NCBI RefSeq assembly: GCF_014639535.1
Contig: NZ_BMGA01000001.1
Location: forward strand, 1,116,001-1,180,000
Origin: Flavobacterium palustre
Lineage (GTDB): Bacteria > Bacteroidota > Bacteroidia > Flavobacteriales > Flavobacteriaceae
Length of the DNA: 64,000 bases
Reading direction: 5' to 3'
Within the stretch, counting starts at the first letter, position 1, and the number at the start of each line of letters is the position of its first letter. A model generated the notes under the pieces. The model did not search any database. It saw nothing but the letters and a program-made list of their open reading frames with translations, and was not told the DNA's origin. This document shows, one piece after another, positions 27,914 through 37,363 of this stretch. Position numbers and translations under genes: made by a program.

Positions 27914-30538
27914 TTAACTATTCTTCTCTAATTCCAGAATCAAATTAGCAATAAGTGCCGTCCATCCCGTTTGGTGTGAAGCACCTAGACCTTTTCCGGT
28001 ATCGCCATCAAAAAACTCATAGAAAAAGTGTTCATTTCTAAAGTGCTCGTCGTTAGCAAATTTATTTTCTTGATCGTCGGCGTGGTATTGAAATTTACCG
28101 TTTTCGTTTCTTTCAAAAAGTTTGATTAATCGTTTCGTCAGTTCGTTGGCAATTTCATTGAGGTTCAGTTTGTTTCCGGAACCTGTTGGAAATTCATAGA
28201 TGTATGTTGGCCCATAAAAAGTATAATATTTTCGCAAGGATTGAATAATCATATAATTCAATGGCATCCAGATAGGGCCACGCCAGTTAGAATTTCCGCC
28301 AAACATAGCCGAACGGCTTTCGCCCGGTTCATACTGAATTTGGTGATGACCCTGGTGTTTAAAAACAAACGGATGGTCTTTGTGGAATTTAGAAAGTGAA
28401 CGAATTCCGAATTCGGATAAAAACTCATTTTCATCCAGTAAACGAATTAAAAGATGCTCTAATCTAAAACCACGCATGATAGAAAACAGGAAGTTACCGT
28501 CTGGGTTGGCTTTTTCTAAATTAGAAATTAAGGAAGCAAGATCCGGTCTGGTTCTGATGATTTCGTTGGCTCTTCTTCTAAAATCCTGTAATTGATCGAA
28601 CAAATCTTTGTGCATGATTTCGACTGCAAATAAAGGAATAACACCCACTAAAGAACGGACTCTCAAACGTTCGGTTTTGCCATTTGACATTTCGACAACA
28701 TCATAATAGAAGTTGTCTTCGTCGTCCCAAAGTGAAATGTCTTTTTTACCAATATGGTGCATCGCCCAGGCGATGTTTAAAAAGTGTCGGAAAAATTTAG
28801 CCGAAACTTCTTCGTAGATTTTGTTGGTTTTTGCCAGTTCGAGCGACATGCGCAGCATATTCAATGAAAACATGGCCATCCAGCTCGTAGCATCGGCCTG
28901 TTGCATTTTTTTAATCCCTTCGGGCATGTGATTGCGGTCGAAAACCCCAATGTTATCCAGTCCTAAAAATCCACCCTCAAACATATCTGTACCGCTGGTG
29001 TCTTTTTGATTTACCCACCAGGTAAAATTGATGGTGAGTTTTAAGAATGCTTTTTCCAGAAAGGAGGTGTCGGCTTTGCCGGTACGGAGTTTGTCTTTTT
29101 CGTAAACTGTCCACACCGCCCAGGAATGTACCGGAGGATTTACATCGCTAAAATTCCATTCGTAAGCCGGAATTTGTCCGTTAGGGTGCATGTAGCTTTC
29201 CTGTAAAACTAACAGCAGTTGTTGTTTTGCAAAACAAGGGTCGATTTCAACAAAAGATGCCATGTGAAATGCCAGATCCCAAGCGGCATACCAGGGATAT
29301 TCCCATTTATCAGGCATAGAAATCACGTGTCGGTTGTTGAGGTGTTGCCAACTGAAATTGCGCAGATTAGTTCGGTGTGCCGGTGATTCTTCGTTGCCAC
29401 CAAAGAGCCATTTGTGGATGTTGAAATAATAGAATTGTTTGGTCCACAACAAGCCCGAAAAAGCACTTTTTGCAATAGCACGGTGAGCTTCAGGGATTCT
29501 TTCGTTGATGGTTTCCTTATAAAAGGCTTCGCATTCTGTTTTCCGTTGGTCAAAAATAGCATCGAAATCATGCCAGGGATTTTCGAGTTCAGTATTGCTC
29601 AAACGAACTCGGATGCTTTTTTCTTCTCCCGGATTTAAATCTAATTGGTACCAAATAGCCATTTTAGTACCCTTTTTTTCCGGGTTTACTGTTGGATGCC
29701 CGTTGATAATATAGTTGTTAATGCCGTCTTTAACGTATCCATATTCGTTAGCAAATCCATAAATACGTTCGTTATTGGTTTCGTTTTCACAAAATAATTG
29801 CTCGCCATGTTCATGGTAAAAATAAAAGTCACCAATTCGGCTGCTTTTGGAAAGGATTGCATTATTGGAAACTGATTCCATATTCGGTCGCGGATGTCGG
29901 TTGTTGTGTTTCCAGAAATTACGAAACCAAAAATGCGGCAATACATGGATTTTTGCTTTTTCGTTTCCTCTGTTTACTACAGTCACTTTCATCAGAATAT
30001 CCTCAATACCGGCTTTGGCATATTCGATAAAACAATCAAAATACGCATTGTCTTTAAAAGTGTTGCTGTCCAGAATTTCAAATTCGTTTTCGTCGCGGCT
30101 TCGACGGTTGTTGTTGACTAAATCGCTATAGGGAAATTCGTTTTGCGGATATTTATACAGGTATTTATTGTAAGTGTGAGTAGGAGTGGATACCTGATGG
30201 AAATACAATTCTTTGACATCTTCCCCGTGATTTCCCTGATTGTTGGTTAAACCAAATAAACGTTCTTTTAAAATAGGGTCTTTGCCGTTCCAAAAAGCGG
30301 GAGCCAGACACAAAATTTCGCGGGAATCGCAAAAACCTCCAATGCCTTCTTCTCCCCAGCGGTAGGCATTGCTGCGTGCTTTGTCGTGGTCGATAAATTC
30401 CCAGGCCTCTCCGTGTTCACTATAGTCTTCACGAACGGTTCCCCATTGTCTTTCGGCTAAATAAGGTCCCCATTTTTTCCAATTTTTATAGTTGTTAGCG
30501 ACAGCTAATCTTTCTGTTTCTGAATTAGTGTGTGCCAT
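27914..30538 (-). CDS. GH63/MGH1-like glycoside hydrolase
   Basis: An 874-residue predicted (alpha/alpha)6-barrel glucosidase with no signal peptide, so apparently cytosolic. The N-terminal region is RLAVANNYKNWKKWGPYLAERQWGTVREDYS. The C-terminal half shows the clan GH-G type signatures YPWYAAWDLAFHMASF, EWNFSDVNPPVHSWA, GGNSNWRGPIWMPLNYM and EFFDGDTGKGLGASHQTGWTAL. Acidic residues in WDLAFH and the ExxDGDTG segment are candidate catalytic groups. Family members act on mannosyl-oligosaccharide glucosides, glucosylglycerate or related alpha-glucosides; the substrate here is not evident. It stands alone between terminators. Confidence 0.85.
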   Translation of the reverse strand: MAHTNSETERLAVANNYKNWKKWGPYLAERQWGTVREDYSEHGEAWEFIDHDKARSNAYRWGEEGIGGFCDSREILCLAPAFWNGKDPILKERLFGLTNNQGNHGEDVKELYFHQVSTPTHTYNKYLYKYPQNEFPYSDLVNNNRRSRDENEFEILDSNTFKDNAYFDCFIEYAKAGIEDILMKVTVVNRGNEKAKIHVLPHFWFRNFWKHNNRHPRPNMESVSNNAILSKSSRIGDFYFYHEHGEQLFCENETNNERIYGFANEYGYVKDGINNYIINGHPTVNPEKKGTKMAIWYQLDLNPGEEKSIRVRLSNTELENPWHDFDAIFDQRKTECEAFYKETINERIPEAHRAIAKSAFSGLLWTKQFYYFNIHKWLFGGNEESPAHRTNLRNFSWQHLNNRHVISMPDKWEYPWYAAWDLAFHMASFVEIDPCFAKQQLLLVLQESYMHPNGQIPAYEWNFSDVNPPVHSWAVWTVYEKDKLRTGKADTSFLEKAFLKLTINFTWWVNQKDTSGTDMFEGGFLGLDNIGVFDRNHMPEGIKKMQQADATSWMAMFSLNMLRMSLELAKTNKIYEEVSAKFFRHFLNIAWAMHHIGKKDISLWDDEDNFYYDVVEMSNGKTERLRVRSLVGVIPLFAVEIMHKDLFDQLQDFRRRANEIIRTRPDLASLISNLEKANPDGNFLFSIMRGFRLEHLLIRLLDENEFLSEFGIRSLSKFHKDHPFVFKHQGHHQIQYEPGESRSAMFGGNSNWRGPIWMPLNYMIIQSLRKYYTFYGPTYIYEFPTGSGNKLNLNEIANELTKRLIKLFERNENGKFQYHADDQENKFANDEHFRNEHFFYEFFDGDTGKGLGASHQTGWTALIANLILELEKNS

Positions 30539-30756
30539 ATTGTTTGTGTGCTAGTTAGTGGTATTAAAAATCTAAAAACCGATTCTTCAAAGGAACATTT
30601 TTCAATGTAATTTATCAGTCGGGTATGAGTAAAAATAAGATTTTTTTCCACAATAGCCCATTCGATGAAACACTATTGTCTAATTGTTGGTATTGTTAAG
30701 AAACTTTTTGTTTTTCTAAAAAAAGGAGTGTTTTTTTTGATGAAGTGGTAGCGGTT
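30539..30756. other. Intergenic gap of 218 bases
   Basis: No gene, tRNA or convincing hairpin. AT-rich, upstream of the GH63-like gene on the minus strand, so it should contain that gene's promoter, but no TAnnTTTG box stands out. Confidence 0.3.
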
Positions 30757-31983
30757 TTATTCTATTAAAATGCCATCACGATAGCTGGATTTTTGTTCTC
30801 CATTGTTTTTGAATAGAATTCCGTTAAATTCTTTACTATTTTTCCATTCGCCTGTAAATTTTTCTCCATTGGCATAAAACATCGTTCCCTGACCATTTTG
30901 CCTGTTTCTCATAAAGTTTCCTACGAATTTGTCACCGTTAGGCCAGTTATAAGTTCCCTGTCCGGTTCGACTTCCGTCTTTCCATTCGCCGGAATATTTT
31001 TCACCATTAGTATAGTTAATTGTTCCCAAACCGTTCTTATTACCATTCTTAAAATTTCCAATATAGGTTTCATTTATAGAAACATCTGTGAGTGTACCTT
31101 TGCCCTCAAATTGGTTGTCTTTCCATTGTCCACTATATTTGGAGCCATTTAGATAGAGAAGTGTTCCTTGTCCACTTTGTTTTCCTAATTTAAATTCTCC
31201 GATGTAAATACGGGTATTTTGGTGTAATCGAATTCCGTTGCCATTGAAATATGGACTAACTAACTTGTACTTTTTAGGGGATTTTGGGTCTTTAGAAAAT
31301 GTTCTTAATTCTGGTTTATTCTTGTTTTCATCGTTCCATTGGATAATAAATTTATCTCCATTTGGAGTGTGAAAAGTGCCAATGCTATCTAAACTAATAT
31401 TTTTCCAATTACCAATATATTTGATGCCATTTACAAAAGTCATCGTCCCCTGACCATTAAATTTACCGTCCTTCCATTCTCCGCTATATTTATTTCCATT
31501 AGCAAAAGTGTAGGTTCCCTGACCATCTATTTTGTCTTCTCTCAATTCTCCAGTATAACTATCATTATTGTCAAATGTTATTGTTCCTTTTCCATCAAAT
31601 TTATGGTTCTTAAATTCACCTATATATTTAATTCCATTTTTAAATATTTTACTTCCCTTTCCGTTAAGTAAGCCATCTTTCCACTCGCCAGAAATTTCGG
31701 AACCATCTTTGGTTTTGTATGTTCCTTGTCCATTTAATTGGTTCTTTACCCATTGCCCATCTGCAATTCCGCCTCGTAAATTTGCTTTACCTTTGCCGTT
31801 TGCTTCTTTAACTCCATTATTTTCGGTTATTTCGCCTTTGTAGTAACCACAGTTGTTGGGAAAAGGACAAATATAAATCGAGTCATTTTCAGTGGTTTTA
31901 TATGTTTTTTCTTGACTAGTTGTGTTTTGTGCCTGACAAATAAAGCTAACTACTAAGAGAAGAAAGGATAAAGGTTTGGTCAT
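30757..31983 (-). CDS. Secreted MORN-repeat protein
   Basis: A 408-residue protein with a signal peptide (MTKPLSFLLLVVSFICQAQ) and about a dozen MORN repeats of 22-24 residues built on YxGEWKDGKxNGQGTxxxxNG, running through most of the chain. One spacer (about 205-235) breaks the array. MORN repeats form an extended beta-hairpin solenoid, and in bacteria they are mostly of unknown role. It is probably periplasmic or surface-exposed. A TACATTTG -7 box precedes the start. It is separated from mscS by a terminator. Confidence 0.9.
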   Translation of the reverse strand: MTKPLSFLLLVVSFICQAQNTTSQEKTYKTTENDSIYICPFPNNCGYYKGEITENNGVKEANGKGKANLRGGIADGQWVKNQLNGQGTYKTKDGSEISGEWKDGLLNGKGSKIFKNGIKYIGEFKNHKFDGKGTITFDNNDSYTGELREDKIDGQGTYTFANGNKYSGEWKDGKFNGQGTMTFVNGIKYIGNWKNISLDSIGTFHTPNGDKFIIQWNDENKNKPELRTFSKDPKSPKKYKLVSPYFNGNGIRLHQNTRIYIGEFKLGKQSGQGTLLYLNGSKYSGQWKDNQFEGKGTLTDVSINETYIGNFKNGNKNGLGTINYTNGEKYSGEWKDGSRTGQGTYNWPNGDKFVGNFMRNRQNGQGTMFYANGEKFTGEWKNSKEFNGILFKNNGEQKSSYRDGILIE

Positions 31984-32013
31984 TTTAGAATTGGTCTATA
32001 ATTTAAGCTATTT

Positions 32014-32021
32014 CAAATGTA
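32014..32021 (-). promoter_or_regulatory. Putative -7 box (TACATTTG)
   Basis: Minus-strand TAnnTTTG match 30 bases upstream of the MORN protein start. Confidence 0.5.
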
Positions 32022-32063
32022 TTCATTTTTCGAAATAAATTGTAAGAAAAAGCTTTTTTTAAA

Positions 32064-32097
32064 CAAAAAACTTCCTGTTTTTTTAAGGCAGGAAGTT
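32064..32097 (-). terminator. Terminator of the mscS operon
   Basis: Nine-base stem AACTTCCTG/CAGGAAGTT with an 11-base loop. On the minus strand it is followed by a T-run. It lies 24 bases after the mscS stop. Confidence 0.8.
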
Positions 32098-32120
32098 GTA
32101 TATCGATTAGAAATTGTTTT

Positions 32121-32954
32121 CTATTTCTTTGGAATAGTTGGATTATCTGTAGTTGGGATAGGGATATTCAGGTTGTAATCAGGGAATCGGGTATATACTT
32201 TTTCATTCATATCAAAGAAAACACCCCAGTAATCAGCTCCGTTAACCCATACTCTTACTGTAAAATTAACCGAAGTCCCCAGAGAGGCTAATCCAATAAA
32301 TGGAGCTGGTTCTTTTAGGATTCGGTTGTCTTCGGCAATGAAATCATTAATGGCTTTTTTGAAATTTTCAACATTATCACCGTGAGAAATTCCAAAAATC
32401 CAGTCAACTCTACGAGTGGGCTCAGTAGAAAAATTGGTTAATGCACCTGTTGAAAGTGGTCCGTTAGGTATAATCACTAATTTTTTATCGGCGGTGTTAA
32501 GTAATGTTGAAAAAATAGTAATCTCTTTTACAGTTCCAATAAATCCCTGAGCTTCGATAGTGTCGCCTATTTTAAATGGTTTTAAAATCAAAATAATAAC
32601 ACCTCCGGCAAAATTTTGTAATGTTCCGGATAATGCCATACCAACTGCAAGACCTGCGGCTCCAAGGATTGCAACAAACGATGTCATTTGGATGCCAATC
32701 ATACCCATTACGGTAATGGCAACTAAAACCTTCAGTGTAATGTTAGTTAAACTTCGTAAGAACGGAATCAGGGATTGGTCAATTTTTGATTTTTCCAATG
32801 ATCTTCCAACTCCTTTGGTAACTAATTTGGTAAACCACAAACCAATTACCAGAACGATAATTCCGCCGACTAATTTAGGTGCGTATTCAAAACCAAAATC
32901 GATTGATTTTTCAATGTACTTGTTTACTAGTGTAACTTGTTGATCGATTAACAT
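32121..32954 (-). CDS. mscS: Small-conductance mechanosensitive channel
   Basis: A 277-residue MscS-family channel that releases solutes upon hypo-osmotic shock. Three membrane helices are visible, the third being the glycine/alanine pore helix (LGAAGLAVGMALSGTLQNFAGGVIIL). The beta domain follows (KPFKIGDTIEAQGFIGTVKEI) and then the C-terminal alpha/beta region. The length is close to E. coli MscS. It starts 12 bases after the upstream RND gene's stop, so both are likely one transcript. Confidence 0.95.
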   Translation of the reverse strand: MLIDQQVTLVNKYIEKSIDFGFEYAPKLVGGIIVLVIGLWFTKLVTKGVGRSLEKSKIDQSLIPFLRSLTNITLKVLVAITVMGMIGIQMTSFVAILGAAGLAVGMALSGTLQNFAGGVIILILKPFKIGDTIEAQGFIGTVKEITIFSTLLNTADKKLVIIPNGPLSTGALTNFSTEPTRRVDWIFGISHGDNVENFKKAINDFIAEDNRILKEPAPFIGLASLGTSVNFTVRVWVNGADYWGVFFDMNEKVYTRFPDYNLNIPIPTTDNPTIPKK

Positions 32955-32966
32955 TTTAATTGTTTT

Positions 32967-35390
32967 TTATAATAATTTCGTTTTTTTCAAAGCGTCGATT
33001 TCTTCATCACTGTGTTCGATAATATCAATTTTTGGTTCGATAAATTCCTGTTCGTTTGCCAATGTTTTGTTTAGGGTCAGTACTAAAGCAGGTAATAACA
33101 TCAGGTTAGATAACATTCCGAATAAGAGTGTTAGCGAAATCAATCCGCCCAATGCTATGGTTCCGCCAAAACTGGAAAGCATGAATACCGAAAATCCAAA
33201 GAACAATACAATAGAAGTATAAAACATACTCAAACCGGCATCGTTGAAAGTAGCGTAAACTGATTTGCGGATTTTCCAGTTGTTTTTCTTTAATTCTTCA
33301 CGGTATTGTGCCAGGAATCGAACAGTATCATCAACCGAAAGTCCAAATGCAATCCCGAAAACCAATATGGTGGACGGTTTTAACGGAATGTCTAAAAAGC
33401 CCATAATTCCTGCTGTTAACAATAACGGAAGTAAATTGGGGATGATAGAAACCAAAATCATTTTGAACGAACGGAACATAAATCCGATTAAAAGTGCTGT
33501 TAAGAAAAAGGCAAAAACCAGAGACGATAGCAAGTTGTCCAGTAAGTAACCTGTACCTTTTTGAAAAACCAATGCTTTTCCGGTAATGGTTACCTTGTAA
33601 CGATCAGCAGGGAATATTTTATCGGCTTTTTCGCGAATTTCGGCTTCAATTTTTTGAATAGCTCCGCCGTTATCATCGCGCATAAAAGTGGTGATTCGGG
33701 CAAACTGACCCGTTGAATCAACATAACTTTTCATCAGGTTTTCTTTGGAATTTTTAGTGGCATTTTTAGCATAAGACAAAATAAATCCCTGTTCCTGAGA
33801 AGTTGGTAAATCGTAATATTCAGGATTTCCGTTGTAGTAGGCCTGTTTGGAATATTTAACCAAATTAACAATCGAGATTGGTTTTGATAATTCCGGAATT
33901 TCATCAATTGCCTGTTCTAATTCGTCCATGCGTTTTAGCGTAGAGAGTTTCATTACGCCTTTTTTACGTTTGGTGTCAATCATGATTTCCAGTGGCATCA
34001 CACCGTCAAATTCATTTTCGAAGAAAACAATGTCCTGGAAGAAAGCTTCTTTTTTAGGCATGTCTTCAATCAAACTGCCTGAAATACGCATTTTATAAAT
34101 TCCGATAATGCTGATAACCAGCAAGGAAACTGCAACCACATAAATAGAAAAACGGCTGTGTTTTACATTGTGCAGAATCCAATCCATGAATCTTTTTACC
34201 GATCCCCGATCCAGATGTTCAATGTGACGGTCTTTTGGTGCAGGAATATAACTGTGGAAAACAGGAATTACTATGATGCACAAGAAGAACAAAGCCATAA
34301 TGTTGATGGAAGTGACATTTCCAAACTCTATAAGTAATTGATTGTTTGAGGAAATGAAGGTAAAAAAACCAATGGCTGTGGTTACATTAGTCATTAGGGT
34401 AGCCATCCCAATTTTGGTAGTTACCCTTTGCAAAGCCTTGACTTTATTGCGGTGAACCTTGTATTCCTGATGGTATTTATTGGTCAGGAAAATGCAATTT
34501 GGAATCCCGATAACAATAATTAACGAAGGTACTAAGGCCGTTAAAACCGTGATTTCGTAATTGAATAATCCTAAGAAACCAAAAGACCACATTACACCAA
34601 TAATTACAATGACAATTGAGATTAAAGTGGCTCTGAAACTTCTGAAAAAGAAAAAGAATAACAATGAAGTTACTAATAACGAAGCGCCAATGAAAAGACT
34701 GATTTCGTCAGTAATTGTTTTTGCATTTAAAGTTCGGATGTAAGGCATACCCGAAACACGCAAATCGATGTTGGTTTCTTTTTCGAATTTTTCAATTGCC
34801 GGAACTAATTTTTCCAGAATATAATCTTTACGGGCTTTGGTATTTACAATCTTCTTGTCCATGTAAATGGCCGAACGAATACTTCCTGATTTTTTGTTAA
34901 ATAACAAACCTTCGTAAAAAGGCATGTCATTAAACAGTTCTTTCCTGATTTTTTCAAGATAGGCTTTGTCAGCTGTTTTGTTTTGTTCAACAAAAGGGAT
35001 TAATTCAAACTTTTGAAGAGAATCGTTTTTTTGCAGTTTTTTTAAGTCATTTATTGAAACAACTAAATCAATTGCTTTGTCTTCTTTGATGCTGTTCATC
35101 AAAGTGTTCCAGGCTTTAAATGCTTTTGGTGTAAAAAAGTTATTGTCTTTTACTCCAATGATAATCAGGTTTCCTTCTTCGCCAAATTTGTTTAAGAACG
35201 CATTGTATTCAACGTTAGCAATGTTATCTTCTGGTAACATGTTGGCTTCTGTGAATGTGAAATGGATATGTTTCCATTGCATACTTAGAAAAACGGTTAT
35301 CGCAACAATAATCGATAACATTAAAATTTTATTTCGAAGGACCACACGGGCAATTAATTCCCAGAATCCTAAACTGAACCACTTGATCAT
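32967..35390 (-). CDS. MMPL/RND-family exporter
   Basis: An 807-residue membrane transporter with the RND repeat plan: a helix near the N-terminus, a large extracytoplasmic loop (about 45-225), a five-helix block (SLFIGASLLVTSLLFFFFF onward), a helix at about 420, a second large loop, and a last five-helix block. It is shorter than AcrB and lacks partner fusion and outer-membrane genes, so it matches the MMPL/hydrophobe group that handles lipids or hopanoid-like molecules. The substrate is unknown. The start is supported by a TACATTTG -7 box. mscS is downstream in the same transcript. Confidence 0.92.
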   Translation of the reverse strand: MIKWFSLGFWELIARVVLRNKILMLSIIVAITVFLSMQWKHIHFTFTEANMLPEDNIANVEYNAFLNKFGEEGNLIIIGVKDNNFFTPKAFKAWNTLMNSIKEDKAIDLVVSINDLKKLQKNDSLQKFELIPFVEQNKTADKAYLEKIRKELFNDMPFYEGLLFNKKSGSIRSAIYMDKKIVNTKARKDYILEKLVPAIEKFEKETNIDLRVSGMPYIRTLNAKTITDEISLFIGASLLVTSLLFFFFFRSFRATLISIVIVIIGVMWSFGFLGLFNYEITVLTALVPSLIIVIGIPNCIFLTNKYHQEYKVHRNKVKALQRVTTKIGMATLMTNVTTAIGFFTFISSNNQLLIEFGNVTSINIMALFFLCIIVIPVFHSYIPAPKDRHIEHLDRGSVKRFMDWILHNVKHSRFSIYVVAVSLLVISIIGIYKMRISGSLIEDMPKKEAFFQDIVFFENEFDGVMPLEIMIDTKRKKGVMKLSTLKRMDELEQAIDEIPELSKPISIVNLVKYSKQAYYNGNPEYYDLPTSQEQGFILSYAKNATKNSKENLMKSYVDSTGQFARITTFMRDDNGGAIQKIEAEIREKADKIFPADRYKVTITGKALVFQKGTGYLLDNLLSSLVFAFFLTALLIGFMFRSFKMILVSIIPNLLPLLLTAGIMGFLDIPLKPSTILVFGIAFGLSVDDTVRFLAQYREELKKNNWKIRKSVYATFNDAGLSMFYTSIVLFFGFSVFMLSSFGGTIALGGLISLTLLFGMLSNLMLLPALVLTLNKTLANEQEFIEPKIDIIEHSDEEIDALKKTKLL

Positions 35391-35409
35391 AATGAATATT
35401 TAACGGGCG

Positions 35410-35417
35410 CAAATGTA
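35410..35417 (-). promoter_or_regulatory. Putative -7 box (TACATTTG)
   Basis: Minus-strand TAnnTTTG match 19 bases upstream of the MMPL gene start. It would give a leader of roughly 14 bases. Confidence 0.55.
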
Positions 35418-35568
35418 GTGAATAATGCCCGGAATCATAAATAATACCCTAGCTTTCACTGTATGTTAACAAAAAATTACCATTGAAGGGGTGCTAATTC
35501 TTCGGGGTTTTTATAATTCCTATGGTAGCTTTTCTCATATTTGTATTTTATTTAAAAATGGTACAAAA

Positions 35569-35898
35569 ATGAATTGGATTTTGCTGGTTATTGCAGGACT
35601 GTTTGAAGTAGCGTTTGCTTCCTGCCTTGGGAAAGCTAAAGAAACAACCGGAATTATTTCGACCTATTGGATGATTGGTTTTTTTGTTTGTCTGTCGGTA
35701 AGTATGTTTTTGTTGTACAAAGTAACTCAGGTTTTGCCTATCGGGACAGCTTATGCCGTTTGGACCGGAATTGGAGCCGTGGGAACTGTTTTAGTTGGTA
35801 TTTTTGTTTTCAAAGAACCGGCCAGTTTCTGGAGGTTGTTTTTTTTAATGACACTTATTGCTTCGATTATCGGATTGAAGTTTGTGTCTGCTCATTAA
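35569..35898 (+). CDS. SMR-family exporter, Gdx/SugE type
   Basis: A 109-residue four-helix transporter. The essential Glu is E13 in AGLFEVAFAS, and the third-helix signature LPIGTAYAVWTGIGAVGT matches the Gdx/SugE branch, whose characterised members export guanidinium in exchange for protons. The open frame has an earlier ATG at 35491, but the 26 added residues fit no SMR protein, and 35569 gives the exact family length. It is followed 21 bases later by a LytS-type kinase in the same direction, an unusual pairing for this family. I see no guanidine riboswitch in the short leader. Confidence 0.9.
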   Translation: MNWILLVIAGLFEVAFASCLGKAKETTGIISTYWMIGFFVCLSVSMFLLYKVTQVLPIGTAYAVWTGIGAVGTVLVGIFVFKEPASFWRLFFLMTLIASIIGLKFVSAH

Positions 35899-35919
35899 TT
35901 AACAGACAAGTTCAATAGT

Positions 35920-36681
35920 ATGCAGGAAACTAGTAATATTGGCTATATTTTAGGTCTCATTATTTTGCTTTTAACAGCGATTATTGGTTTTGTATTGTAT
36001 CATTTAATGCAGGCCAAAAAAGAAAAAAAAGAACTGGAAAGTAATTTTTACACGCTGGAAAGAAGAGTCAATGATTTGCAACTGGAAACCTTAGAGTCAA
36101 AATTGAATCCGCATCTTTTCAAGAATATTTTAAATTCGATTCAGTCACATGCCTATCAAACGTACTTTGCATTGGATAAATTAGCCAATGTGCTGGATTA
36201 TATTTTGTACGAAAGCAAGAAAAAATTTGTTACTCCAAAAGAAGAAATTGATTTTGCGCTGAATTTAATCGAAATTAACAAAATTAAAATCAGTCCGCTT
36301 TTTGAATTAAAGATAAAAACCAATATTGATAAGGAAGACAAATTGTATGAAGAACCATTATTGGCACCTTTAATTTCGATAGATTTGATTGAAAACGCCT
36401 TTAAACATGCCGATTTGCAAAATCCTGATGCTTTTATTTCGGTTATTTTTGAGTTTAAAAATAATGCTTTTTCGATGACGGTTTCAAACAAAATTTCCGA
36501 TAAGAAAGTACTGAAAAAAGAACGAAGCGGAATTGGGAATGCTACCTTAGAACAGCGTTTGCGAATTATTTATAAAAATAATTTTAAGCTCGATAAGTTT
36601 GTAGAAAACGATATTTACATTGCTCATTTAAAGATTGACTTGCTTGAATACAAAACTGAAATGTTTACTGTTGGACGATGA
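35920..36681 (+). CDS. LytS/YehU-type sensor histidine kinase
   Basis: A 253-residue kinase. It has one membrane helix (about 8-28), a short coiled coil, and then the His_kinase domain with the phosphorylated His at about 65 in LESKLNPHLFKNIL. The ATPase region has IENAFKHAD as N-box and SGIGNATLEQRL as glycine motif. There is no extracytoplasmic sensor domain, so the signal must come from the membrane, a partner protein or inside the cell. Its end overlaps the response regulator by 47 bases. The SMR exporter is 21 bases upstream. Confidence 0.92.
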   Translation: MQETSNIGYILGLIILLLTAIIGFVLYHLMQAKKEKKELESNFYTLERRVNDLQLETLESKLNPHLFKNILNSIQSHAYQTYFALDKLANVLDYILYESKKKFVTPKEEIDFALNLIEINKIKISPLFELKIKTNIDKEDKLYEEPLLAPLISIDLIENAFKHADLQNPDAFISVIFEFKNNAFSMTVSNKISDKKVLKKERSGIGNATLEQRLRIIYKNNFKLDKFVENDIYIAHLKIDLLEYKTEMFTVGR

Positions 36682-37363
36682 GTTGCCGGGATTAACGTAC
36701 CTGAAGATGTTGTGCGAACAAATTCCCGAAGTAGAAATCGTAAAAACGTTTAATAATCCGGAGAAACTGCTGACTGAAATTCCCAATCTCGATTTTGATT
36801 TATTAATCTCAGATATCGAAATGCCCGGAATCGATGGTTTGCATCTGGCGGAGTTGTTAAAAGACAAATTAGTTGTTTTTTGTACAGCATACAAAGATTA
36901 TGCGGCTGATGCTTTTACGATTGATGCGGTTGATTATATCACCAAACCGGTAAAATTAGAACGTCTGCAAAAAGCCATTTCAAAAGCTGTAGAGCGTTTT
37001 GAAAATACGGCTCATGCTAAGAAATTCATGCAATTGAATACTGATAAAGGAAAAAGTTTGTTGTATTTTAATCAAATTTTGTACATCAAAACCGCTTTGG
37101 GCGACAGCCGTGATAAAACCGTATTGCTGGTTGATGGTCGTTTTTTGAATTTAAAAAATGTAAAATTCGACACGCTTTTGGATGAATTACCCGAAGCTGA
37201 TTTTTGCCGCATCAACAAAAAAGAAATTGTTGCCGTAAAAGCGATAAAATTTTTCAATCACAACGAAATGGTGTTGCATCATTTAGATGAAAACGACAAA
37301 AATACCAGTCTGAGTCTAAGTGAAACCTATCGGGCTGACTTTTTAAAAAAGGTGAAAATATAA
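36635..37363 (+). CDS. LytTR-family response regulator
   Basis: A 242-residue regulator with an N-terminal receiver (CLLLDDELPG, phosphoacceptor D60 in LLISDIEMPG, conserved Lys in YITKPVKLERL) and a C-terminal LytTR DNA-binding domain (LLYFNQILYIKTALGD onward). No ATG opens the frame. The only start candidates are TTG at 36635 and TTG at 36644, the latter giving MNTKLKCLLLDDE, which fits the family best. Either start lies inside the kinase gene, so translation is coupled to it. The pair forms a complete two-component system. Confidence 0.9.
   Translation: MTCLNTKLKCLLLDDELPGLTYLKMLCEQIPEVEIVKTFNNPEKLLTEIPNLDFDLLISDIEMPGIDGLHLAELLKDKLVVFCTAYKDYAADAFTIDAVDYITKPVKLERLQKAISKAVERFENTAHAKKFMQLNTDKGKSLLYFNQILYIKTALGDSRDKTVLLVDGRFLNLKNVKFDTLLDELPEADFCRINKKEIVAVKAIKFFNHNEMVLHHLDENDKNTSLSLSETYRADFLKKVKI

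Noticed and set aside
35491-35568. N-terminal extension of the SMR exporter
   Set aside because: The 26 extra residues fit no SMR protein and the shorter start gives the exact family length with the essential Glu at 13.
35520-35568. Guanidine riboswitch ahead of the SMR gene
   Set aside because: The leader is short and AT-rich with no recognisable conserved riboswitch core.
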